Shown here: piece after piece, positions 58,013 through 64,000 of the stretch
Position numbering within the stretch: the stretch's first letter is position 1
Layout of the letters: every line of letters starts with the position of its first letter
Assembly: GCF_014645695.1 (NCBI RefSeq)
Contig: NZ_BMMF01000014.1
Span: 1-64,000, forward strand
Reading direction: 5' to 3'
Origin: Salinarimonas ramus
GTDB taxonomy: Bacteria; Pseudomonadota; Alphaproteobacteria; Rhizobiales; Beijerinckiaceae
Length of the DNA: 64,000 nucleotides
Notes under the pieces: generated by a model
The model's input: the letters and a program-made list of their open reading frames with translations, nothing else
Told to the model about the DNA's origin: nothing
The model's database searches: none
Made by a program: the position numbers and the translations under genes

Positions 58013-58999
58013 TCAGCCGCCGTGGATCATGTCCTGCGGGATGGAGGCGCCGTTCTCGTTGAACCAGCGCGCCGCGCCCGGATGCCAGGGCAGGACGGTG
58101 TTCTTGTCGGCGTTCTCGACCGTCGTCGCCTCGGCGGAGCGGTGGATGCCCATCATCCGCTCGTTGTCCGACATCACCACGTTGGTGACCTCGTAGATGA
58201 AGCTCTCCGGCAGGTCGCAATTCGCGATCGCGAAGTTCCACATCGACACGGCGCGGGCCGGCTCCTCCAGCGTCGTGTAGGTCGAGGCCGGGATGTCGAA
58301 GGCCGCGACGGGGAAGGCGTCGACGATCTGCGCCTGCTCCTCCTCGGTGAACTCGATGATGTTCACGTCGGTCTGGACCTCGAGCTGGCTCACCGCCGGG
58401 ACCGGCACGCCGGCCGCGAAGGCGATGACGTCGAGGAGCCCGTCCTGGAGCTGGCCGCCGAGATCGTCCCAGCCGCCGTTGCGGCGCTCGAAGTTCACGC
58501 CGAGCTCCTCGAGCATCGCCGGGAAGTAGGTGTCGGAGGTGGAGCCCGCCGGGCCGAAGCCGATGCGCGCGCCGTCCGGGATGTCGGAGATCTGCTCGAT
58601 GCCCGAGGACGACAGCGCCGTGATCGAGAACGGCGTCTCGTACATCGGGAAGACGGCGCAGACGTTGTCCATGGCGAGGCCCGGGGCGATGGGGTTGTTG
58701 CCCTCCATCGACTCCCGAGCCGGGCCGAGCGTCGTCAGGCCGAGCGCGGCCTCGCCGGTGTGGACGAGGGCCATGTTCTGCATCGGCCCGCCGGTGACCT
58801 CGCCGGCGCCCGACACGCCGAGCTCCTCGGAGATCAGGTTGGCGACGCCCGATCCGTAGACGAAGAACGTGCCGCCCTGCGAGGCGGTGCCGATGGTGAA
58901 GCTGGAGGGCCAGCCCGAGCGGTCCTGGGCGGCGGCGGCGCCGGCGCCCAGCGCGAGAGCGGCTGCGGCTGCGGTGCAGACGAGATGAGACGTCTTCAT
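58013..58999 (-). CDS. TAXI-family TRAP substrate-binding protein
   Basis: A 328-residue periplasmic protein. The signal peptide is CTAAAAALALGAGAAAA, with cleavage near AQ-D. TIGTASQGGTFFVYGSGVANLI is the TAXI opening. The later ARIGFGPAGSTSDTYFPAML is family-typical. It binds the substrate of the fused permease; TAXI proteins often take glutamate or similar acids, but the ligand is open here. GAGAGGAA precedes the ATG at 58999. Confidence 0.9.
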   Translation of the reverse strand: MKTSHLVCTAAAAALALGAGAAAAQDRSGWPSSFTIGTASQGGTFFVYGSGVANLISEELGVSGAGEVTGGPMQNMALVHTGEAALGLTTLGPARESMEGNNPIAPGLAMDNVCAVFPMYETPFSITALSSSGIEQISDIPDGARIGFGPAGSTSDTYFPAMLEELGVNFERRNGGWDDLGGQLQDGLLDVIAFAAGVPVPAVSQLEVQTDVNIIEFTEEEQAQIVDAFPVAAFDIPASTYTTLEEPARAVSMWNFAIANCDLPESFIYEVTNVVMSDNERMMGIHRSAEATTVENADKNTVLPWHPGAARWFNENGASIPQDMIHGG

Positions 59000-59338
59000 T
59001 GCGTTCCTCTCCATGTCGATCGCTTATCGTGCGTTGGGCTCGGCCGTGCGCGGAGGAACGGACGCGCGTGTGCGCCCCGCGGGGCGCGAGCCTCGCGGGC
59101 GTGACGGCGAGCCGAAAATCGGGCACCTCGTCAAGCGCGGCGTCCCCCCTTGCCGAATGGTCGCACCCCTCTAAATCGAGGGTAGCGCCACTCGTGCGTG
59201 TGAGCGCGTGCCGCGGCGGCTTTCACCGCCTCGGCCAAGCTGCGTGCACGATAGGAGGGAATACGAGGTGGCGGCAAGCCACGCCGGTGCAATGTGGGAT
59301 GATTTGACGTCGGGTCGAAGCGCGTCGTCTCGCCGCTG
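59000..59338. other. Intergenic region upstream of the TAXI operon
   Basis: About 340 bases hold the promoter region of the TAXI operon (minus strand). A short inverted repeat CCCTC-TAAATC-GAGGG lies at 59167-59182 and might be an operator. No gene or clear -35/-10 pair is seen. Confidence 0.4.
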
Positions 59339-59965
59339 TCAGGCGGCGCGCTCGCGCTGAAGCCGACGCCGGCCCTTCTCGCGGTTGCCGCACACGTCCA
59401 TGCGGCACCAGCGTCGCGACCCGTTCTTGGACGTATCGAGAAACAGCCATTCGCAGGTGGACGAGCCGCAGGTCTTCACCCGGCCCAGGCGCTCCGCCGT
59501 GAGCAGCGCTTCCGCGGAGGATGCGACGGGGACGAGCGCGTCGAGCAGGCGCGGTTCACCCTCGCCCGCCTGTGCGCGCACGAGCCCGTTCGCGCCCCAG
59601 GCGAGACGCGTCGGGCCGCGCGCAACGGAGAGAACACGGTCGAGCGCCGCGAGGTCCTGCTCCGCAGGCGCTCGCCCGGCGATCGCCGCGCGGAAGATCC
59701 GGGAGAGCGCCTCGCGCAGCGCCCGGACCTCGCGCATGAAGGCCTCGGAGGCGGCGTCGTCGCTCGCGGCGAGACGCACGAGCGTACGGAAGCGCGCCTC
59801 GTCCACCGCTTCGCGTCCGCGCAGCCAGGTCAGCGTCGCGAAGGCGTCGGTGAGGCTGTCCTCCCAGCGCCGAGGGGAACGTGCGCGGCCGGTCGTGCTG
59901 TTCACGAAGTCCAGGGCGAGGGCGCCCGACTCGAAGAGCGCTTCAACCGGTGATCCCAAAGTCAT
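59339..59965 (-). CDS. CGNR zinc-finger regulator (ABATE domain)
   Basis: A 208-residue protein. The N-terminal ABATE-like helical domain starts ALALDFVNSTTGR. The C-terminal zinc finger has CGSSTCEWLFLDTSKN and WCRMDVCGNREK, giving the four cysteines and the CGNR motif. Such proteins are predicted stress- or metabolite-responsive DNA-binding regulators. It is upstream of, and on the same strand as, the TAXI genes, and divergent from the HAD-transaldolase operon. It may control either. The ATG at 59965 follows GAGG at 9 bases. Confidence 0.85.
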   Translation of the reverse strand: MTLGSPVEALFESGALALDFVNSTTGRARSPRRWEDSLTDAFATLTWLRGREAVDEARFRTLVRLAASDDAASEAFMREVRALREALSRIFRAAIAGRAPAEQDLAALDRVLSVARGPTRLAWGANGLVRAQAGEGEPRLLDALVPVASSAEALLTAERLGRVKTCGSSTCEWLFLDTSKNGSRRWCRMDVCGNREKGRRRLQRERAA

Positions 59966-60290
59966 GGCATGACGCCTCGTTAGGTCGATGATTTCCAAGG
60001 CTATTTTTACATCTTAACCGCCTATGTGCAACACCCCGGACAATTAACCCCCAAAATACGGTTGACAGGATAAAGCGCGCTCGCATAACTACGTACACAA
60101 CCAAGCCATGCGCTGCGGAACGATCAGGGGGTGTGTCACGGTCGCCCGCGACGAAGCGCAGAGGCACGACGAGCACGAACGCCGACGGGTCGGCGCTCGG
60201 GCAGGATCCTCGACCCCACGAAACCAGCGACCTGGAACGCAGACCAGGGCGCGGCCGCCGTGCCGTCGCCCTGACGGGAGATCGTGTGCC
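59966..60290. other. Divergent promoter region and long leader of the HAD operon
   Basis: About 325 bases. The left half (59995-60110) is AT-richer and holds the predicted promoter at 60062. The right half is a GC-rich leader of about 190 bases before the HAD start codon, with self-complementary stretches such as CGCCGAC/GTCGGCG (60180-60196). No riboswitch family could be recognised. Confidence 0.45.
60062..60089 (+). promoter_or_regulatory. Predicted strong promoter of the HAD-transaldolase operon
   Basis: A perfect TTGACA (60062-60067), a 16-base spacer and CATAAC (60084-60089) point rightwards into the operon. It would give an untranslated leader of about 190 bases before 60291. Confidence 0.6.
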
Positions 60291-61019
60291 ATGCGAAACG
60301 AACCCACCGCGCAGACGCCACTCACGGGTCTCGTCGTCTTCGATTGCGACGGCGTCCTCGTCGACAGCGAGACCGTGAGCGCCCGCGTCCTCGTCGTCAT
60401 GGCCGCCGATCTCGGCCTGTCCTTCACCCACGAGGAGGCGCTCGCCTTCCTGCGCGGCCGCAAGGTCGCCACCTGGGTGGCCGAGCTCGAGGCGCGGCTC
60501 GACCGCGCCATCGCCGACGCGTTCATCCCCGCCTTCCGCAGCGCCGCCGCTTCCGCATTCGAGCGGGAGCTCGAGGCCGTCCCGCATGTCGAGAGCGCGC
60601 TCTCGCGCATCGCGGCACCCTTCTGCACCGCCTCGAGCGCGCCGCGCGAGAAGATCCGCCAGACGCTCGGGCTCACGGGGCTGCTGCCGCATTTCGAGGG
60701 GCGCATCTACAGCGCCTACGAGGTCGGCCACTGGAAGCCGGACCCGCGGCTCTTCCTGCACGCGGCGAAGGACATGGGCGCGGCGCCGCAGGACTGCATC
60801 GTCGTCGAGGACAGCCTCGTCGGCGTCCAGGCTGGCGTCGCGGCCGGCATGACCGTCCTCGCCTACGCCCCCGGCGACACCGCGCCGATGCTCGCCGATG
60901 CCGGCGCGACCCCCTTCTCCTGCATGACCGAGCTCCCCGGCCTCCTCGCCGAGTGGCGGCCCGGCTCGGTCCTGCCCGAAAACCAGAAAACGCCTGCCCC
61001 CCTCGCGGTCGCCGTCTGA
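60291..61019 (+). CDS. HAD-superfamily sugar-phosphate phosphatase/phosphoglucomutase-like
   Basis: A 242-residue HAD enzyme. Motif I is VFDCDGVLVDSE with Asp18 and Asp20. Motif II is the Ser in TASSAPRE, motif III the Lys in GHWKPDPRLFL, and motif IV VVEDSLVGVQAG. This is the beta-phosphoglucomutase/GPH-type subgroup (GVLVDSE, KPDP), acting on sugar phosphates. It is the first gene of the operon, with transaldolase 24 bases downstream. A reading frame continues upstream, but the ATG at 60291 fits the family. Confidence 0.87.
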   Translation: MRNEPTAQTPLTGLVVFDCDGVLVDSETVSARVLVVMAADLGLSFTHEEALAFLRGRKVATWVAELEARLDRAIADAFIPAFRSAAASAFERELEAVPHVESALSRIAAPFCTASSAPREKIRQTLGLTGLLPHFEGRIYSAYEVGHWKPDPRLFLHAAKDMGAAPQDCIVVEDSLVGVQAGVAAGMTVLAYAPGDTAPMLADAGATPFSCMTELPGLLAEWRPGSVLPENQKTPAPLAVAV

Positions 61020-61043
61020 CCAGCACGAACCCGGAGCGCACCG

Positions 61044-62297
61044 ATGCCCCTCCCGTCCGTCCTCGAGAAGCTGCAAGCCGCCGCCCCCGCCGCAGAGATC
61101 TGGTGGGATTCCTCGCCCCTCGTCTACCCGGCCTTCAAGGAGAGCACGCTCGCCCTGGCGCCGGACGCGCAGACGCGCACGCGCTGGGCGGCCCAGCTCG
61201 ACCGCTTCCTCGACACCGCCCATCCCACGGGATCGCTGGTGCGCGGCGTGACGACGAACCCCTCGCTGATGGCCAAGAGCATCATCGAGGCGCCGGAGAC
61301 CTGGGCGCCGGAGGTGCGCGAGGCGCATCTGCGCCAGGCGCGGCCCGACGTGCGGGAGACCTACTGGATCATCTACCAGGAGGCGCTGCGGCGCGCGGCG
61401 CAGGTGATGCTGCCGCTCTGGCGCGCCACCAACGGTAAGTACGGCTGGGTCTCCGGCCAGCTCGACCCGCGCTGCATCTTCGACGCCGACGCCATGCTGG
61501 AGCAGGGCCTCCAGCTCGCCCGCATCGCGCCGAACCTGATGGTGAAGGTGCCGGGCACCCGCCAGGGCTACGAGACCATCCGCCGGCTCGTCTCCCGCGG
61601 CATCTCCGTCAACAACACGCTCTCCTATTCCGTGCCCCAGTTCACGGCCTGCATCCGCGCCGTCGAGGCGGGCCTCGCGGAGGCGCGCCGCCAGGGCGTC
61701 GACACGAGCCGCTGGCGCACCGTGATCACGCACATGATCGGGCGCTTCGGCACGCAGGGCGATCTCCTCGACGAGGCGGCCGCGCGCGGGATGTCGCTCT
61801 CGCCGCGCGAGATCCGGCTGGCCGAGATCGCGATCCTCAAGCGCATCCAGCGCACCATCGTCGCGAACGGGCATCCCGTGACGATGCTGCTCTCCTCGCT
61901 CGAGACCGACGCGCCCGAGACTGGGGCGCTCTCCATGCACCTCGAGGAGACCGCCGGCGCGGCCATCGCCTACACCTGCAAGCCGAGCTTCGTCGCCGAC
62001 CTGATGCGGCGCGAGGCCGAGTGCGGCGAGCTCGACCCCGGCGCGATCGACCGCGAGGTCCCCGCCGAGACGCTGCGCAAGCTCCAGCGCCTGCCGTACT
62101 TCGCCAAGGCCTACGACCCGGACGGCATGCCGCCGGAGGACTTCGCCAATTACGGCGCCTTCATCACGACCTACGCCGAGGTGGCGCGCAACGCCCGCAG
62201 GCTCGTCGACTTCGTGGCCCAGCACGCGATGGCGCCGGAGGCGGCCGAGGCGGGCGAGCCCGTGCTCGATCCCGCCTACGCCACCGCCGCCGAATGA
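61044..62297 (+). CDS. Transaldolase-family protein (long form)
   Basis: A 417-residue TIM-barrel protein. RGVTTNPSLM is the N-terminal transaldolase motif and NLMVKVPGT carries the Schiff-base Lys168. GISVNNTLSYSVPQF matches the substrate strand. It is about 100 residues longer than ordinary transaldolase; the extra part lies in the middle and C-terminal region. It presumably forms or cleaves a keto-sugar phosphate. It is flanked by a HAD phosphatase and a sulfotransferase-like gene, not by pentose phosphate genes. Confidence 0.82.
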   Translation: MPLPSVLEKLQAAAPAAEIWWDSSPLVYPAFKESTLALAPDAQTRTRWAAQLDRFLDTAHPTGSLVRGVTTNPSLMAKSIIEAPETWAPEVREAHLRQARPDVRETYWIIYQEALRRAAQVMLPLWRATNGKYGWVSGQLDPRCIFDADAMLEQGLQLARIAPNLMVKVPGTRQGYETIRRLVSRGISVNNTLSYSVPQFTACIRAVEAGLAEARRQGVDTSRWRTVITHMIGRFGTQGDLLDEAAARGMSLSPREIRLAEIAILKRIQRTIVANGHPVTMLLSSLETDAPETGALSMHLEETAGAAIAYTCKPSFVADLMRREAECGELDPGAIDREVPAETLRKLQRLPYFAKAYDPDGMPPEDFANYGAFITTYAEVARNARRLVDFVAQHAMAPEAAEAGEPVLDPAYATAAE

Positions 62298-62308
62298 GGG
62301 AGCCGACG

Positions 62309-63061
62309 ATGCATCTCTCCATCGCCCTGTGGGGCCACCCGCGCTCCATGTCCACCGCGCTCGAGCGCTCCTTCATGGAGCGCGGCGACTTCAAGGTCTT
62401 CCACGAGGCCTTCAGCTACGTCTACTTCGTGCACGAGAGCCGAACGACCCTGCCGCACCAGAACCCCGACCCGGACCATCCGCGCACCTACGAGGCGGTG
62501 CGCGACATGATGGAGCGCGCGCGCCTGGAGAAGCCCGTCTTCCACAAGGACTTCCCCTACCACGCGCTGGAGCACCTGCTCGCCGATCCCGACTACCTGA
62601 AGGGCCAGATCAACACCTTCCTCATCCGCGATCCGGAGGAGGCGGTGCTCTCGCACGCCAACGTCCATCCCGACGTGACGCGCGAGACGCTCGGCTACGA
62701 GCAGCAGGCGCGGCTCTTCGATTTCGTCGTCGAGCTCACCGGCGAGATCCCCCTCGTCGTCAACGCCGCCGATCTCGCCGACGACCCGAAGGGCACCATC
62801 GCCACCTTCTGCGCCCGCACCGGCATCGACCTCGTGCCCGAGGCGCTGAGCTGGGATGCCGGCACACGGCCGGAATGGTCGACCTGGGAGGGCTGGCACA
62901 AGGACGTCATCGGCTCGAGCGGCATCGGCAAGCCGAAGAAGGCCTATCGCTACACCTACGAGGACCTGCCGCATCTGCGCGATTACGTCGCCTATTGCAG
63001 GCCCTTCTACGAGCATCTCGACCAATACCGGATCTCGCCGGTGAAGGAGGCAGCGGAATGA
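62309..63061 (+). CDS. Sulfotransferase-like protein
   Basis: A 250-residue protein with an N-terminal nucleotide-binding loop GHPRSMSTALERSF, the form used for PAPS by a bacterial sulfotransferase-like family. FHKDFPYHALEHLL and the later TFLIRDPEEAVLSHANVHPD (3'-phosphate site with Arg-Asp) support this. The substrate is unknown. Its stop overlaps the SDR start (ATGA). It lies 11 bases after the transaldolase gene. Confidence 0.78.
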   Translation: MHLSIALWGHPRSMSTALERSFMERGDFKVFHEAFSYVYFVHESRTTLPHQNPDPDHPRTYEAVRDMMERARLEKPVFHKDFPYHALEHLLADPDYLKGQINTFLIRDPEEAVLSHANVHPDVTRETLGYEQQARLFDFVVELTGEIPLVVNAADLADDPKGTIATFCARTGIDLVPEALSWDAGTRPEWSTWEGWHKDVIGSSGIGKPKKAYRYTYEDLPHLRDYVAYCRPFYEHLDQYRISPVKEAAE

Positions 63062-63789
63062 GCGTCTCGACCGTCATCGTCACGGGGGCCGCCGCCGGCG
63101 TCGGCCGCGCCCTCGTCGGCCTCCTCCTCGATCGCGGCATGACCGTGATCGCGAGCGACATCGACGAGCCCGGCCTCGCGAGCCTGCGCGACGCCCATGC
63201 GGGGCGCCCGCTCGCCGTCTCCACCTGCGACGTCGGCGTGCGCGCCGAGTGCGACGCCTTCATGGAGCGCACGCTCGCCGCCTTCCCGCAGGTCGACGGC
63301 CTCGTCAACAATGCCGGGCTCTACCTCGGCCGGCCCGTGTGGGACTACGACGACACGACCATCGAGCGCGTCATCGCCGTCAACGTGAAGGGCCCCGTGT
63401 GGCTCTCGCGCGCCTTCGCCGGGCACCTGCTGCCGCACGAGCGGCGAGGCGCGATCGTCAACCTCGCCTCGGTCGCGGGCGAGGTCGGCTCGTCGGACGC
63501 GCTCTACGGCACGGTGAAGGCAGGCGTCATCGGCCTCACCAAGTCGAATGCGATGAACTTCGCGCCGTACATCCGCGTGAACGTCGTGTCTCCCGGGCTC
63601 ATCGTGAATACGGCCATCGCCGATCGCATCCCGGAATATCGCTACAAGGAATACAAGCGCCAGGAGATGCTCGACTACGACATCCTCCCCGAGGACGTCG
63701 CGCGCATCTGCGCCTACGCGCTCTCCGACGACGCGAAGTCCATGACCGGCGCCGTGCTGCGCGCCGACAACGGCTGCTACCCCCGCTGA
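63058..63789 (+). CDS. Short-chain dehydrogenase/reductase
   Basis: A 243-residue classical SDR. The cofactor motif is TGAAAGVGRA, then LVNNAGLY, the catalytic Ser in VNLASVAGE and YGTVK as the YxxxK pair. The ASDIDEP segment suggests NAD preference (Asp after beta-2). It probably oxidises or reduces a hydroxyl of the product made by the upstream transaldolase and is co-translated with the sulfotransferase-like gene. Confidence 0.88.
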   Translation: MSVSTVIVTGAAAGVGRALVGLLLDRGMTVIASDIDEPGLASLRDAHAGRPLAVSTCDVGVRAECDAFMERTLAAFPQVDGLVNNAGLYLGRPVWDYDDTTIERVIAVNVKGPVWLSRAFAGHLLPHERRGAIVNLASVAGEVGSSDALYGTVKAGVIGLTKSNAMNFAPYIRVNVVSPGLIVNTAIADRIPEYRYKEYKRQEMLDYDILPEDVARICAYALSDDAKSMTGAVLRADNGCYPR

Positions 63790-63836
63790 CGACAGACCCG
63801 GCGAGGCCCGATACGGCGCCCGAAGGAGACGAGATC

Positions 63837-64000
63837 ATGCCTGGTACCTATCTCGAGGACGGCAAGCCCACGATCATGATCGTCGGGATGGGCGACCTCT
63901 CCTGCAATGTCCTCACGCTGCTCGCCCAGGACCCCGACACGAACCGTCTCGTCCTCGCCGGGCGGGACGTCGAGACGGTGCGCCGGCGCGCGAACCTCGT
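63837..64000 (+). CDS. Rossmann-fold oxidoreductase, N-terminal fragment (cut by window edge)
   Basis: The first 54 residues are visible. PTIMIVGMGDLSCNVLTLL is a dinucleotide-binding motif (GxGxxxxxV form) and RLVLAGRDVETVRRRANL continues the second strand. It looks like the start of a saccharopine dehydrogenase-like or malate dehydrogenase-like protein. AAGGAG lies 10 bases before the ATG. It is the fifth gene of the HAD-transaldolase operon; the remainder is outside the window. Confidence 0.7.
   Translation, partial: MPGTYLEDGKPTIMIVGMGDLSCNVLTLLAQDPDTNRLVLAGRDVETVRRRANL

Noticed and set aside
60291-63789. Sulfoquinovose (sulfo-TAL) degradation operon
   Set aside because: There is a transaldolase, but no sulfoquinovosidase, isomerase or sulfolactaldehyde enzyme, and a sulfotransferase-like gene does not belong to that pathway.

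Overview
The window is about 64 kb of very GC-rich DNA with dense, short-spaced genes. The initiator tRNA sequence, the fumC–DUF4169–ribbon-helix-helix run, the short CinA, the ChrR-type cupin and the TRAP and methyl-accepting chemotaxis gene content point to an alphaproteobacterium, most likely of the Hyphomicrobiales. I cannot name the genus from the sequence alone. Almost every gene looks like chromosomal housekeeping or catabolic DNA of one base composition. The exception is 47.1-49.65 kb, which is strikingly AT-rich.

Layout. 0-1.9 kb: the 3' part of an initiator tRNA with its terminator, then a DUF4214/VCBS surface or secreted protein. 1.9-13.4 kb: a catabolic locus for an unknown organic acid. 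It has an FAD monooxygenase, a hydroxyisobutyrate-dehydrogenase-like enzyme, a DapA-like aldolase, a DUF1330 protein, a three-gene DctP-type TRAP importer, a divergent GntR/FCD regulator with two matching operator-like sites, two MDR-type dehydrogenases, two cupins and an Ldh-family dehydrogenase. 13.6-20.2 kb: a GGDEF-EAL protein, xseA, an isochorismatase-like hydrolase, a sulfurtransferase, an AlaX editing protein and an orphan ChrR-like cupin. 20.4-25.5 kb: a LysR regulator divergent from a five-gene operon. The operon holds an azoreductase, a small P-loop protein, an AvrD-like protein, an MFS exporter and a glutathione transferase, and it is the least conventional gene set here. 25.5-46.2 kb: mostly single conserved genes (histidine kinase, fumC, P450, sfsA, two more transporters, cinA, gpt, an AMP ligase, radC, amine-oxidase-like and DCC proteins, a chemoreceptor, a Kef-type antiporter, maeB).

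46.2-49.65 kb: a gene-poor stretch with palindromic repeats leads into an AT-rich island. The island carries an ABC-type ATPase followed 3 bases later by a DUF4435/TOPRIM protein, which is the architecture of the PARIS anti-phage system (AriA-AriB). Its right edge runs into the 3' end of a small XRE regulator gene. 49.6-55.7 kb: the XRE gene, a divergent hypothetical gene, a DUF2189 membrane protein and two chemoreceptors. 55.7-59.97 kb: a second, TAXI-type TRAP importer and a CGNR-type regulator. 60.1-64 kb: a tight operon behind a TTGACA promoter, with a HAD phosphatase, a long transaldolase, a sulfotransferase-like protein, an SDR and a further Rossmann oxidoreductase cut by the window edge.

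The main candidates for undescribed biology are the LysR/azoreductase/P-loop/AvrD-like/MFS/GST operon and the HAD-transaldolase-sulfotransferase-SDR operon. The PARIS pair is a recognisable known system in a new genomic setting. All family names rest on motif recognition by eye; no database search was run.
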